Position numbers and translations under genes: made by a program
NCBI RefSeq assembly: GCF_025847205.1
Contig: NZ_JAOYTH010000006.1
Span: 260,789 to 324,788, forward strand
From: Pararhizobium sp. YC-54
GTDB lineage: Bacteria; Pseudomonadota; Alphaproteobacteria; Rhizobiales; Rhizobiaceae
DNA: 64,000 nucleotides
Direction of reading: 5' to 3'
Notes under the pieces: generated by a model
The model's input: only the letters and a program-made list of their open reading frames with translations
What the model was told of the DNA's origin: nothing
The model's database searches: none
Shown here: piece by piece, positions 9,824 to 18,832 of the stretch
Layout: each line of letters opens with the position of its first letter
Numbering within the stretch: the stretch's first letter is position 1

Positions 9824-10348
9824 TTAATGCAGCTGGGCGAGCGCGGCCATCATCAATGGCGAGGAAGGATAGGCGAGGAAGCCGCCCAGCCCGATGGCAA
9901 TGCCGTAGGGAATTTTCTTGGCCGTGAACAAAAGATGCGGAACCGGAAACCCGGATGCGATAATCGTGTTTTCCCGGCTGCGCATCATCAGGATCAGAAG
10001 GGTCAGGATACCGCCGAAGAACGACACGTAGACGAGAAACTCCATCAATGAGGCGTTAAGGCCGAACCAGACGGCGCTCGCGGTCAAAAGCTTGGCATCG
10101 CCGCCGCCCATGATGTTCATCGCAAACAGTGTGAAGCATGCGGCAAAGACGATCAGGCCGGCAGCCAGATGCATGCCGATCATCGCGACGCTGAGGCCGG
10201 CGAGAGGGGCCACAAGAATAAAGGCGCCCAAAAGGATAGCCGATACCCTGTTCGGGATGGTCATTGTAAGAAGATCGGAGATGGCGGCAACGGCCAGGCA
10301 GAGCGGCACGATTACAAAAATAATAGCTTGTGCCATCTCGCTCTCCAA
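9824..10348 (-). CDS. cpaA: CpaA/TadV-type prepilin peptidase
   Basis: The 174-residue protein is highly hydrophobic with about five to six membrane segments. It belongs to the A24 type IV prepilin peptidase family in its short form, lacking the N-methylation domain. The two catalytic aspartates fit SDLLTMTIPNR near residue 25 and the MGGGDAKLL motif near 80. It cleaves the leader of Flp pilin and of the TadE-type pseudopilins encoded nearby. It lies just downstream of the pilin gene and its terminator, so it probably gets read-through from the pilin promoter. Confidence 0.92.
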   Translation of the reverse strand: MESEMAQAIIFVIVPLCLAVAAISDLLTMTIPNRVSAILLGAFILVAPLAGLSVAMIGMHLAAGLIVFAACFTLFAMNIMGGGDAKLLTASAVWFGLNASLMEFLVYVSFFGGILTLLILMMRSRENTIIASGFPVPHLLFTAKKIPYGIAIGLGGFLAYPSSPLMMAALAQLH

Positions 10349-10422
10349 ATTGCTGATTTCAGTTTATGCGATCGAATTTAAAAAATGTTGAAGCGCACGC
10401 TGTACTTCGAACGACCGGAAAC

Positions 10423-10452
10423 AAAAAAGCCGCTTCCACCGGGAGCGGCTTT
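10423..10452 (-). terminator. Rho-independent terminator after the Flp pilin gene
   Basis: The 9-bp stem AAAGCCGCT/AGCGGCTTT (10426-10434 with 10444-10452) is followed on the minus strand by a run of T. It lies 24 nt beyond the pilin stop. It probably lets pilin mRNA accumulate well above that of the downstream assembly genes, a common arrangement for major pilins. Confidence 0.9.
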
Positions 10453-10475
10453 CTCAACAATACGAAAACGCGATA

Positions 10476-10649
10476 TTAGTTCGCGGTGGCCAGCTCGTTC
10501 TTCAGCCCAGTGAACGTCGTGTTCAGCTCGTTACCGAGCAGGCCTGCGCCGCTGATCAGGGCGACGGAGATGAGGGCAGCGATCAGGCCGTACTCGATTG
10601 CGGTCGCGCCGGACTCATCCTTCATGAAACGTGCGAAAATCTTGGTCAT
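10476..10649 (-). CDS. pilA: Flp/Fap-type major pilin
   Basis: This is a 57-residue pilin (MTKIFARFMKDESGATAIEY start). It has the Flp signature: a short basic leader, then DESGATAIEYGLIAALISVA, with processing by the prepilin peptidase expected near the G-A of the leader. The Glu-Tyr pair of mature Flp pilins is present. A strong AGGAGAG ribosome site precedes the ATG. It is too short for most ORF cut-offs. Position equals ctpA of Agrobacterium. It forms the pilus fibre used for attachment. Confidence 0.95.
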   Translation of the reverse strand: MTKIFARFMKDESGATAIEYGLIAALISVALISGAGLLGNELNTTFTGLKNELATAN

Positions 10650-10757
10650 AATATCTCTCCTACTTCACTTGTTGTTCAGCACTTCCGCCAACTGTTTCCG
10701 TTGATCGGATAACCAGACCCTACAGAGGGTGAATTTCAATTCGCTTAAAGAAAAGAG

Positions 10758-10773
10758 TTACCGATATGTTAAC
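10758..10773. promoter_or_regulatory. Candidate CtrA-type site between the pilin gene and the divergent pilus group
   Basis: The 318-bp gap 10650-10967 holds no gene and should carry divergent promoters for pilA and the 10968 gene. Within it, TTAC-N7-TTAAC matches the CtrA consensus TTAA-N7-TTAA in all but one position. A TTAACCAT half-site is also seen before cpaB (9731-9738, minus strand). In Caulobacter pilA is controlled by CtrA, so this is a reasonable guess; it is unproven here. Confidence 0.35.
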
Positions 10774-10967
10774 AATTCGCGCCGGTTTTCATGGTAAAAA
10801 CACCGATGACGCGACGTAAAAAATGCCACTGTTTTCCAGGCAGGCCTCATGCCCTGCGGATACACTGCATGAATGGGCACTTCCAAGCGTTGCCGATGGC
10901 AGTGACTTAACGTTTCATTCACCAAAACAGAGGATGCTTCAGATACTCGCATCAGCAGGAAACAGCC

Positions 10968-11393
10968 ATGAATTTGCAAAACACAGCCATCGGTGCCCGG
11001 TTGCTGACCACGGCCTTCGCAATTCTGGTTCTGTTCAGCGCCTCCTTAGCGCCTCCCGCGGTTGCCGCCGACGGCATGCTGAACGTTTTCATGAATCAGG
11101 CGCGGGTGCTCAAGCTCGACCGGCCGGTCAGCAAGGTCATCATCGGCAATTCTGACGTCGCGGATGCCACCGTTGCCGATGCAAAGACGATCGTTCTCAC
11201 CGGGCGCTCGTTCGGCACCACCAACCTCGTGATTATCGATGCGGACGGCAATGCCATCGTTGATGAACGTATTCTGGTCTCGATCGACGAAGGGAACACG
11301 GTGCGCGTCTTCCGCCAGACGGTCCGCTCCGTGCTCTCCTGCACACCCAATTGCGAAGAGCACGCAACACAAAAGACAACGGTCGCAAACTAA
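10968..11393 (+). CDS. Secreted pilus-assembly N-terminal-domain protein (CpaC N-domain homologue)
   Basis: The 141-residue product has a signal peptide (about 1-34, ending PPAVAADG). One domain follows, like the N-terminal pilus-secretin domain of CpaC: LDRPVSKVIIGNSDVADA, then TGRSFGTTNLVIIDADG, and a Cys pair near the C-terminus. It has no secretin channel domain, so it is not a truncated CpaC but a stand-alone domain protein. Such proteins are common beside rhizobial tad loci. GCAGGAAA precedes the ATG. It probably acts in the periplasm with the pilus machine. Confidence 0.8.
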   Translation: MNLQNTAIGARLLTTAFAILVLFSASLAPPAVAADGMLNVFMNQARVLKLDRPVSKVIIGNSDVADATVADAKTIVLTGRSFGTTNLVIIDADGNAIVDERILVSIDEGNTVRVFRQTVRSVLSCTPNCEEHATQKTTVAN

Positions 11394-11589
11394 GGAGCGC
11401 GTCATCGAACGACGCATGCAGAAGCCCTAAGCGCCGGAAACGACGGCATAGGATTCGAATGGAGGGGCAAAATCTGGCCGCCAATCCTTATCATCCGGTA
11501 AGTGTTTCCATTCAAATTATCCTCGTTCCTGCATACGAAATATCAACAGTCGCCTCCTAATATGTCTCATCGTATGGCGGAATGGCGAA

Positions 11590-12201
11590 ATGTTGAACAA
11601 TCCTGACGGAAATGCTGCGGCCGGTGACGGCTCTCAGCACAAGAAACGCAACCGCGGTCTGTTGCGGCGTCTGTTCAATGACAAATCCGGCACGTCGGCA
11701 GTCGAGTTTGCGATTCTCGCCCTGCCTTTCATGATGGTCGTCTTCGCCTCGCTCGAGACATTCACGGCATTCACGGCGGAACAGCTGCTCGCCAATGCCA
11801 CGGAGACGATGGCCCGCAAGGTGCGAACCGGCGAGATTACCTCGACCACCACCCAAGAAGAATTCCGCCGAGCCTTCTGCGCCGAAATTTCGGTTATCAT
11901 GACCTGCTCGGCAACCGAGGCTAAAACACCGTCGAAACTGTTTATCGACGTGCGAAGCTTCGCGGACTTCTCCAAGATTCCGAACGCCGTTCCGCGGGTG
12001 AATGGCGATCTCGATACCAGCGGCTTCCAGTTCGCACCCGGCGGGCCGACGACGATCACCATGGTGCGCGCCTACTATCGTTGGGAAGTCGTCACCGATC
12101 TTGTCCGCCCCTACATCACGAATTTGCGCCCCGCCGGAACCAGCATGCCGAACGACTACCTGATGGTCGCTACAACTGCCTTCCGCACTGAAAGCTACTG
12201 A
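11590..12201 (+). CDS. tadE: TadE-family pseudopilin
   Basis: This 203-residue protein has a basic N-terminus, then DKSGTSAVEFAILALPFMMV (about 37-56), the TadE signature of a G-(T/A)-x-A-(V/I)-E-F-A pilin-like processing site followed by one membrane helix. A periplasmic region of about 140 residues with two Cys (FCAEISVIMTCSA) follows. TadE proteins are minor pseudopilins cut by the prepilin peptidase. Only a weak GGCGGA precedes the ATG. It is 10 nt ahead of a second TadE-like gene, so the two form an operon. Confidence 0.88.
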   Translation: MLNNPDGNAAAGDGSQHKKRNRGLLRRLFNDKSGTSAVEFAILALPFMMVVFASLETFTAFTAEQLLANATETMARKVRTGEITSTTTQEEFRRAFCAEISVIMTCSATEAKTPSKLFIDVRSFADFSKIPNAVPRVNGDLDTSGFQFAPGGPTTITMVRAYYRWEVVTDLVRPYITNLRPAGTSMPNDYLMVATTAFRTESY

Positions 12202-12211
12202 GGAGCAGGCT

Positions 12212-12814
12212 ATGAAGGCCATGCGTTATCATAGGGCATTGCTCGCTTGGAAATTGGACGCTTTCAGCGCTTTTTGGCGTGATCGGAAGGGAACCGGCGC
12301 CATCGAATTCGCGATCATCGCTCCGCTGTTGATCATGGCCTATATCGGTTGCTTCGAAATCTCGGTCGGCTTTAACGTTGCCCGAAAAGTCTCCCGCGCC
12401 TCAAGCACCGTGGCTGACGTGCTGACGCAGATGCCGAGCGTCGATAAGGCTGTTCTCGACGGCATGAAGGCCGTGGCCATGAGCGTCATGTCGCCCTTTG
12501 AAACGACCCAGTACACGCTGAAGATGACCGGCATCAAGATGACCGCCCCCGGCCTCGGCGTCGTGGCATGGTCCTATGACCAGGATGGCACCGCACCCTA
12601 CAAGGCCGGTTCCGTCGTCACGATGCCAAGCGATATTTCCGCCATAAACACCTTCATCGTGCGGTCGGAACTGGTGGTTCCACACGAAATACTGCTGTTT
12701 GCACCGGGGGTCGCCAAAAACACGCTGAATACCGTCGATATCTCCAAGACCTCCTATTTCCGTCAGCGTGTCGGCACTGAAATAAAATGCGGCGATTGTC
12801 CGGTCTTCCAATAA
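12212..12814 (+). CDS. Second TadE/TadG-like pseudopilin
   Basis: This 200-residue protein has DRKGTGAIEFAIIAPLLIM (about 28-46), again the processing site plus membrane helix of TadE/TadG-like proteins. The periplasmic part is mostly beta-rich and ends with a Cys pair (IKCGDCPVFQ). It lacks a von Willebrand domain, so it is not a full TadG; none is visible in the window. A GAGGAG ribosome site precedes the ATG. The following 178 bp (12815-12992) show no gene. Confidence 0.85.
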   Translation: MKAMRYHRALLAWKLDAFSAFWRDRKGTGAIEFAIIAPLLIMAYIGCFEISVGFNVARKVSRASSTVADVLTQMPSVDKAVLDGMKAVAMSVMSPFETTQYTLKMTGIKMTAPGLGVVAWSYDQDGTAPYKAGSVVTMPSDISAINTFIVRSELVVPHEILLFAPGVAKNTLNTVDISKTSYFRQRVGTEIKCGDCPVFQ

Positions 12815-12992
12815 TTACCCGGCCTGATCGAAATCTGACGACAAGCTGGCATTTGCAATCTGCACCGCCCCGGAGTATTTCTGCGCGCTTTCACCTCGGC
12901 CGCTTTGACGGGCGAGATGATGAGCAACATTTGTACTGTCGCAAGCTGCCTGCACATCGCAGGCGTGGCTCCGGCATCATCCCGGGTGGTCC

Positions 12993-14213
12993 ATGGCGCG
13001 TGCCTTTCTGTTCGTTCTTGATTCCTTCGGCATCGGCGGGGCGCCTGACGCCGCCGCGTTCGGCGACGACGGCGCCGATACGCTCGGCCATATCGCCGAA
13101 TTCTGCGCAGCCGGCGCCGGTGACCGGGAGGGTTTGCGCGAAGGGCCGCTGACGCTTCCCAACATGTCGGCGCTCGGTCTGCTGCACGCGGCAAAACTTG
13201 CCAACCGGCGCCTGCCCGCCGGCATGCCGCTGCCGGAGCGGGTTTTTGGGCTCTACGGGGCGGCAAGCGAAGTCTCGCGCGGCAAGGACACACCATCCGG
13301 CCACTGGGAAATCGCCGGCACGCCCGTCACCTTCGAGTGGGGCTATTTCCCGGTGGAAGGCGATGCCTTCCCGGCGGAACTGGTCGAAGCCATCTGCCGT
13401 GAAGGCGACGTGCCAGGCATTCTCGGCAATTGCCATGCCTCGGGCACCGACATCATCGCCCAATATGGCGAGGAGCACATGCGCACCGGCAAGCCGATCT
13501 GCTACACCTCCTCGGATTCCGTGTTCCAGATCGCCGCGCACGAACACTCCTTCGGCCTTGAGCGCCTGCTTGCATTTTGCCAGACGGTGCGGCGCCTGCT
13601 CGACGACTACAATATCGGCCGCGTCATCGCCCGCCCCTTCGTCGGCACCGCGACGAAGGACTTCATCCGCACCGGCAACCGCCGCGACTATTCCGTTCTG
13701 CCGCCGGAACCGACGCTTCTCGACCGGTTGACGGAAGCGGGCCGGACGGTTCACGCCGTCGGCAAGATCGCCGATATCTTCGCGCATCAGGGCATCGGCC
13801 GGATGATCAAGGCGAATGGCAACATGGAATTGTTCGAGGCGACGCTGAAGGCCATGGACGAGGCCGAGGACGGAGATCTGGTCTTCACCAATTTCGTCGA
13901 TTTCGACATGCTCTACGGACATCGCCGCGACGTGCCGGGTTATGCCGCAGCCCTTGAGGCCTTCGACCAGCGGCTTCCTGACCTGGACCGCAAGCTGAAA
14001 CCCGGCGACATCGTCATCCTGACGGCCGACCATGGTTGCGATCCGACCTGGCGCGGCACCGACCACACGCGCGAACGCGTACCGATCCTCGTCTTCGGCC
14101 CGGACATCCGCACCCGCTCGATCGGTGTCCTGCCAAGCTTTGCCGGGATCGGCGAGACGATTGCCAAACATCTGGGCCTGGCACCGGGCCTCCACGGGAG
14201 AAGTTTTCTGTGA
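12993..14213 (+). CDS. deoB: Phosphopentomutase
   Basis: This 406-residue enzyme of the alkaline-phosphatase superfamily interconverts (deoxy)ribose 1-phosphate and 5-phosphate. The first metal-binding region is [12 protein letters not shown] at the N-terminus. The phospho-acceptor Thr is in the DTPSGHWE segment (about 92), and the second metal site in [18 protein letters not shown] (about 345). Length fits the family. It starts a deoB-add-upp operon. The add GTG overlaps the deoB stop. It links nucleoside phosphorolysis (PNP and deoA, on the other strand) to deoC and the pentose pathway. Confidence 0.95.
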   Translation: MARAFLFVLDSFGIGGAPDAAAFGDDGADTLGHIAEFCAAGAGDREGLREGPLTLPNMSALGLLHAAKLANRRLPAGMPLPERVFGLYGAASEVSRGKDTPSGHWEIAGTPVTFEWGYFPVEGDAFPAELVEAICREGDVPGILGNCHASGTDIIAQYGEEHMRTGKPICYTSSDSVFQIAAHEHSFGLERLLAFCQTVRRLLDDYNIGRVIARPFVGTATKDFIRTGNRRDYSVLPPEPTLLDRLTEAGRTVHAVGKIADIFAHQGIGRMIKANGNMELFEATLKAMDEAEDGDLVFTNFVDFDMLYGHRRDVPGYAAALEAFDQRLPDLDRKLKPGDIVILTADHGCDPTWRGTDHTRERVPILVFGPDIRTRSIGVLPSFAGIGETIAKHLGLAPGLHGRSFL

Positions 14214-15178
14214 CCGCGTATCTGAAGAAGGCCGAGCTGCACTGCCATATCGAAGGTGCTGCGCAACCGGCGCTCGCCCTGCTGCTGGCGCAAAAATACA
14301 ATGTCGATATCAGCGGCATCATCAGGGACGGGGCCTATCTCTGGGCGGACTTCACCCAGTTCCTGAAATGCTACGACGCCGTGGCCGAGCTTTTCCGCGC
14401 GGAAGAAGACTACGCGCTGCTGGCCGAGACCTACCTGACGGAACTCGCAGCCGCAGGCACGATCTACAGCGAGATCATCGTCTCCCCCGACCACGGCAAT
14501 ACGATCGGCATCGGCAGCGACGCCTATATCCGCGGACTTGCCGCCGGCATCGAGGCTGCCAGGGAAAAGACGGGCATCGAAGGCCGGATGATCATCACCA
14601 TCATCCGCCACATGGGTCCGGAAGCGGCAGAGCGTACAGCCCTCTATGCCGCCAGGCGCGAACACCCGCTGGTCACCGGCTTCAATCTCGCCGGCGATGA
14701 ACGCATGCACAAGGTCGCGGACTTCTCCCGCGCCTTCGATATCGCCCGCGATAGCGGCCTTGGCCTGACCATCCATGCAGGCGAGATGGCCGGCGCCTTA
14801 AGCGTGCGCGATGCGCTCGATCATGTGCGCCCGTCGCGCATCAGCCATGGCGTGCGCGCCATCGAGGATGCCGGCCTCGTCAAGCGGATCGCCGACGAGG
14901 GTGTCGTGCTCGAAACCTGCCCAGGCTCCAATGTGTCGCTGCAGGTCTTTCCCGATTTCGCCTCGCATCCGTTGCGCGCGCTTCATGAAGCCGGATGCCG
15001 GGTGACGCTCAACTCCGACGACCCGCCGTTCTTCCACACCTCGCTTAGCCAAGAATACGAAATCGCCTCGCAGGTGATGGGTTTTTCCGACGACGAGATC
15101 AACGGCATGACCCGCATCGCGATCGAGGCCGCCTTTGTCGATGAACCGACACGTGCACGCTTGCTCGCCGCCCTTTGA
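14210..15178 (+). CDS. add: Adenosine deaminase
   Basis: The GTG at 14210 (9 nt after GGGAG) gives 322 residues; the open frame extends further upstream inside deoB but that part has no family similarity. Zinc and catalytic motifs are present: AELHCHIEG near the start, TIHAGEMAG (about 190, catalytic Glu), ISHGVRA (about 215) and LNSDDPPFF (about 270). It deaminates adenosine and deoxyadenosine to inosine forms, which feed PNP. The 4-nt overlap with deoB indicates coupled translation. Confidence 0.94.
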   Translation: MTAYLKKAELHCHIEGAAQPALALLLAQKYNVDISGIIRDGAYLWADFTQFLKCYDAVAELFRAEEDYALLAETYLTELAAAGTIYSEIIVSPDHGNTIGIGSDAYIRGLAAGIEAAREKTGIEGRMIITIIRHMGPEAAERTALYAARREHPLVTGFNLAGDERMHKVADFSRAFDIARDSGLGLTIHAGEMAGALSVRDALDHVRPSRISHGVRAIEDAGLVKRIADEGVVLETCPGSNVSLQVFPDFASHPLRALHEAGCRVTLNSDDPPFFHTSLSQEYEIASQVMGFSDDEINGMTRIAIEAAFVDEPTRARLLAAL

Positions 15179-15286
15179 TCCGCCTGGACTGGGGATGATG
15201 CCGTAAAGCGCCGTTCGGGCCTTGCGGCCCCTCGCCTTTCCATGAAAAAAGGAATTTAAATCCATATTCCGCAGGAGGGCTTGGCC

Positions 15287-15916
15287 ATGGACGGCGTTAC
15301 AGTCATCAATCACCCGCTTGTTCAGCACAAGCTGACCATCATGCGCAAAAAAGAGACCTCGACCGCAGGTTTCCGCCGGCTCTTGCGCGAAATCTCCACC
15401 CTGCTCTGCTACGAAGTCACCCGCGACCTCGAGCTGACGATGGAAACCATCGAGACACCGATGCAGACCATCCAGGCACCGGTGCTCGAGGGCAAGAAGC
15501 TGGTGTTCGCCTCCATCCTGCGTGCCGGCAACGGCCTGCTCGAAGGCATGCTCGAACTCGTGCCCTCCGCCCGCGTCTCGCATGTCGGCGTCTACCGCGA
15601 CCATGAAACGCTGGAAGCGGTCGAATATTACTTCAAGGCGCCGGAAGCCATGTCCGAACGTCTCGTCATCGTCGTCGATCCCATGCTGGCGACCGGAAAT
15701 TCCTCGATTGCCGCCATCGACAAGCTGAAGGAGCGCGGCGCGAAGAACCTGCGCTTCCTCTGCCTGCTGGCTGCCCCGGAAGGCATCAGGAACTTTCAGG
15801 CCGCCCATCCGGACGTGCCGATCTTCACCGCTTCGATCGATAGCCACCTCAACGAGCAAGGCTATATCGTGCCTGGTCTCGGCGACGCCGGCGACCGGAT
15901 GTACGGCACGAAGTAA
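15287..15916 (+). CDS. upp: Uracil phosphoribosyltransferase
   Basis: The ATG at 15287 lies 7 nt after AGGAGGG and gives the usual 209 residues; the upstream in-frame TTG is too near the ribosome site. The PRPP-binding loop is in [12 protein letters not shown] (about 127-138) and the C-terminal uracil site in [13 protein letters not shown]. It makes UMP from uracil and PRPP, completing pyrimidine salvage after deoA releases the base. It is the third gene after deoB and add, 108 nt downstream of add, and is followed by a terminator. Confidence 0.96.
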   Translation: MDGVTVINHPLVQHKLTIMRKKETSTAGFRRLLREISTLLCYEVTRDLELTMETIETPMQTIQAPVLEGKKLVFASILRAGNGLLEGMLELVPSARVSHVGVYRDHETLEAVEYYFKAPEAMSERLVIVVDPMLATGNSSIAAIDKLKERGAKNLRFLCLLAAPEGIRNFQAAHPDVPIFTASIDSHLNEQGYIVPGLGDAGDRMYGTK

Positions 15917-16013
15917 CGTTTTCCTGTTCAAGCGGCCGATTTCGCGCATCCTCGATAGGCAGCACCGAACAAAATCTTGCCAATTCCTTAACCAGATTCG
16001 CAACTCGACACAG

Positions 16014-16040
16014 AGCCGCCGGAAAATCCGGCGGCTTTTT
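16014..16040 (+). terminator. Rho-independent terminator after upp
   Basis: The 10-bp stem AGCCGCCGGA/TCCGGCGGCT with a 3-nt loop is followed by a T run. It lies about 98 nt past the upp stop and closes the deoB-add-upp operon before the protease gene. Confidence 0.9.
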
Positions 16041-16102
16041 GCATCCTGTTAGCGGGCTTCATGCTTAGCTGCGCAGTGTTTTGTGTTGCGGGGTGTGATC
16101 CA

Positions 16103-16621
16103 ATGCTGGTTCGAATGGCTGTGTTTGCCGGAGGTATCGTTGGCGCCGCCATGGTGCTGCCGGGGCTTGCCACGTCCTATCTTGACCGCCCGCAGGCTAA
16201 TCAGTCTGCAGCCAGGCCTGCCCAGGCCAGCCCGGCGAAATATACCGGCGGCAAGGGCGTCATCATGCAGCCGGGTCCCGGCGGACATTTCTTCGGAACC
16301 TTCACCATCAACGGCCGCAAGGCAGATGGCCTGGTCGATACGGGCGCCAGCGTGGTTGCCATCAACATTTCGACGGCGCGGAGGCTGGGGGTTGCCACAG
16401 CATCATTGTCCTTCGACGCCAAGGTCAATACTGCCAACGGTATCGTCAAGGCCGCAGTTGTCATGCTGGATCGCGTCGAGATCGGCACGATTACGGTCAA
16501 GAGCGTCGAGGCCATGGTGTTGCCCGACAAATCGCTGTCGGGCATGCTGGTCGGCATGAGTTTCCTCAACAAGCTCTCGTCCTACCGGGTCGAGAACGGT
16601 GCCTTGCACCTTACCCGCTGA
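16103..16621 (+). CDS. Retropepsin-like clan AA aspartic protease (TIGR02281-type)
   Basis: From the ATG at 16103 the protein has 172 residues; an ATG at 16061 gives 186 but lies close behind the terminator and has no ribosome site. An N-terminal hydrophobic segment (about 3-20) anchors or exports it. The single protease domain starts at HFFGTFTINGRKADGLVDTGAS. The DTGAS catalytic motif, and GMLVGMSFLNKL as the flap/loop region, are typical of this bacterial family, which would act as a homodimer in the periplasm. The substrate is unknown. Its 3' end overlaps deoA by 11 bp in convergent orientation. Confidence 0.8.
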   Translation: MLVRMAVFAGGIVGAAMVLPGLATSYLDRPQANQSAARPAQASPAKYTGGKGVIMQPGPGGHFFGTFTINGRKADGLVDTGASVVAINISTARRLGVATASLSFDAKVNTANGIVKAAVVMLDRVEIGTITVKSVEAMVLPDKSLSGMLVGMSFLNKLSSYRVENGALHLTR

Positions 16622-17918
16622 TTTTCGAAACAATCACCGGTCGCTCAGGCAACGCATCTTCTCCGATCGTATAGATGCTTTGCAGCCGTGTGCGTGCCTT
16701 GAACGCCTGATCTTCGCCGGCGGCATGGACGAACGCAAAGGGTTCACCCTTTTCGACCCTGCTTCCAAGCGGTTTCAGGCCGCTGAAGCCGACACGGTGA
16801 TCGATCGCCTCGTCCGGCCTTGTGCGGCCGCCGCCGAGCGCAATGACCTCCATCCCGACATCGCGGGCGTTGCAGGCCTGAAGATAACCGTCACGCGGCG
16901 CTTCGACGGGGAGAATAACCGGCGCCTTCGGAAGGTTCGGCCGATCGACGAAATCGGCAGGGCCGCCAAGCAAGTGAACCATGCGGCCGAACCGGTCCAG
17001 GGCTGCACCACTGTCGAGCGCGCCGCGGGCGAGATCGGCACCCTCCGTGGCACTGGCTGCAACACCGGACGACATCAGCATTTCGGCAGCAAAGGCCATC
17101 ACCACGGCTTCCAGGCGGGTTCCGGCTTTTTCTCCACGCAGAAAGGCAATGCAGTTTTCGATTTCGACGGCATTGCCGGCCGCATCGGCCAGCGGCTCGT
17201 TCATGTCGGTAATCAGCGCCGTCGTCTTCACGCCGGCGCCATTGGCGACGCCGGTCAGCGAGCGGGCCAGCATCTCGGCTTCCTCCAGCCCGACCATGAA
17301 GGCACCAGTACCGATCTTGACGTCGAGCACCAGCGACTGCAGCCCGGCGGCGAGTTTCTTCGACAGGATGGAGGCAGTGATCAGCGGCACGGAATCGACC
17401 GTCGCCGTCACATCGCGGATGGCATAAAGCCGCCGGTCGGCAGGCGCGAGATCGGCAGTCTGGCCGATGATGGCGCAGCCGGCCTCCCGAACGGTCCGGC
17501 GAAACAGCGCTTCGGATGGCTTGATATCGTAGCCCGGAATCGATTCCAGCTTGTCGAGCGTGCCGCCCGTATGGCCAAGCCCCCGGCCGGAAATCATCGG
17601 CACGGCAAGCCCGCAGGCCGCCACGATCGGCGCCAGCATCAGCGAGACATTGTCGCCGACGCCGCCGGTCGAATGCTTGTCGGCAACGGGATGGCCGATA
17701 TCCGCCCAGGACAGCACGGCGCCGCTATCGCGCATGGCAAGGGTCAGCGCCACCGTTTCATCGAGGTCCATGCCGGAGAACCAGACGGCCATGGCGAAGG
17801 CTGCCACCTGCCCCTCGGAGATCGATCCGTCGGTCAAGCCACGGATGAAACCGGCGATATCCGCTGTCCCCAGCTCTTCGCCGTTTCGCTTTCGCCGGAT
17901 CACCTCCTGCGGGATCAT
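16611..17918 (-). CDS. deoA: Thymidine phosphorylase
   Basis: This 435-residue member of nucleoside phosphorylase class II splits thymidine (and deoxyuridine) with phosphate into base and deoxyribose 1-phosphate. The phosphate-binding KHSTGGVGDN (about 84), the family signature SGRGLGHTGGTLDKLE (about 115-130) and the C-terminal alpha/beta domain are all present. It is the last gene of the minus-strand nucleoside operon, 2 nt after deoC. Its end overlaps the convergent protease gene. Confidence 0.96.
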   Translation of the reverse strand: MIPQEVIRRKRNGEELGTADIAGFIRGLTDGSISEGQVAAFAMAVWFSGMDLDETVALTLAMRDSGAVLSWADIGHPVADKHSTGGVGDNVSLMLAPIVAACGLAVPMISGRGLGHTGGTLDKLESIPGYDIKPSEALFRRTVREAGCAIIGQTADLAPADRRLYAIRDVTATVDSVPLITASILSKKLAAGLQSLVLDVKIGTGAFMVGLEEAEMLARSLTGVANGAGVKTTALITDMNEPLADAAGNAVEIENCIAFLRGEKAGTRLEAVVMAFAAEMLMSSGVAASATEGADLARGALDSGAALDRFGRMVHLLGGPADFVDRPNLPKAPVILPVEAPRDGYLQACNARDVGMEVIALGGGRTRPDEAIDHRVGFSGLKPLGSRVEKGEPFAFVHAAGEDQAFKARTRLQSIYTIGEDALPERPVIVSKISG

Positions 17919-17920
17919 GA

Positions 17921-18697
17921 TCAGTAGGCCGTAGCAGCGGCCACAGGCTCGCGGCCGTCGAGCACCGAGAGGATATCGCCGAGCAGGCCGGAAGCACCGA
18001 AGCGGAATGTCGAGGGCATTGGCCAGTCCGGGCTGTGGATCGTGGCGGCCAGATTGAGATAGAGGCGGGCGTCACCAATCGTGCGAACCCCACCGGCCGG
18101 CTTGAAGCCGACTTTCCGGCCGCTTTCACGGATGCAGGTCAGCATGATATCGGCCGCCTCCAGCGTCGCATTGACTGCGACCTTGCCCGTCGATGTCTTG
18201 ATGAAATCGGCGCCTTCCTGAATGGCGATATGGGAAGCGCTCCGGATCAGGCCGCGATCCTTCAACTCTCCGGTTTCAAGAATGGTCTTGAGCACGACCG
18301 GCGCCGGGCAAGCCCGCCGCACGGCTGATATCATCGTGCGGACAGCCTGCTCGTCGCCGGCCATGAAGGCGCGGTAGGGAATGACCAGATCGATTTCGTC
18401 GGCACCATCGGCAATCGCCCCAAGCGTCTCGGCGACGACGGTTTCCACCGGCAGGTCACCGGAGGGAAAATTGACCACAGTCGCAATCTTGACCGCGCTG
18501 TTTAGCCCAAGGATTGCGCGCGCCTGGGCGACGAAGCGTGGCCAGATGCAGATCGCGGCCGTATGCCCGTGCGGGGTGCGGGCAGCGGCGCAGAGCTTAT
18601 CAATCGCCTCCGGCGTGCAGTCGTCCGTCAGGTCTGTGAGGTCCAGCAATGACAGCGCAAGCGCTGCTATCTGACGATTGGAAGCTTCGAGCATCAT
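17921..18697 (-). CDS. deoC: Deoxyribose-phosphate aldolase
   Basis: This 258-residue class I aldolase cleaves deoxyribose 5-phosphate to acetaldehyde and glyceraldehyde 3-phosphate. The DEIDLVIPYRAFMAGD segment (about 105) and the Schiff-base lysine motif FIKTSTGK (about 165-172) are present. The second conserved lysine is in GFKPAGGVRT. It lies between the PNP gene (135 bp upstream, with a hairpin between) and deoA (2 nt). It takes the phosphosugar made by PNP, deoA and deoB into central metabolism. Confidence 0.95.
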   Translation of the reverse strand: MMLEASNRQIAALALSLLDLTDLTDDCTPEAIDKLCAAARTPHGHTAAICIWPRFVAQARAILGLNSAVKIATVVNFPSGDLPVETVVAETLGAIADGADEIDLVIPYRAFMAGDEQAVRTMISAVRRACPAPVVLKTILETGELKDRGLIRSASHIAIQEGADFIKTSTGKVAVNATLEAADIMLTCIRESGRKVGFKPAGGVRTIGDARLYLNLAATIHSPDWPMPSTFRFGASGLLGDILSVLDGREPVAAATAY

Positions 18698-18782
18698 GGG
18701 GTCCGTCCATTTCTACAACGCGATCAATCGTGAGCGGAGCTGCGGCCGGTCACGAACGGTTGTTCTATACGCTTGAGACGAT

Positions 18783-18803
18783 CGCGCAAACCCGTTTTGC
18801 GCG
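18783..18803. other. Hairpin between the PNP gene and deoC
   Basis: An 8-bp stem CGCGCAAA/TTTGCGCG with a 5-nt loop stands in the 135-bp gap inside the operon. No T run follows on either strand, so it is not a standard terminator. It may be an mRNA processing or stability element that sets relative levels of the two halves of the operon. Confidence 0.45.
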
Positions 18804-18832
18804 CAGTCAAAGTCCCGAAATGCCGATCGAAC

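Noticed and set aside
12891..14195. A 434-codon minus-strand frame opposite deoB
   Set aside because: It is a shadow; deoB on the plus strand has all metal-binding motifs.
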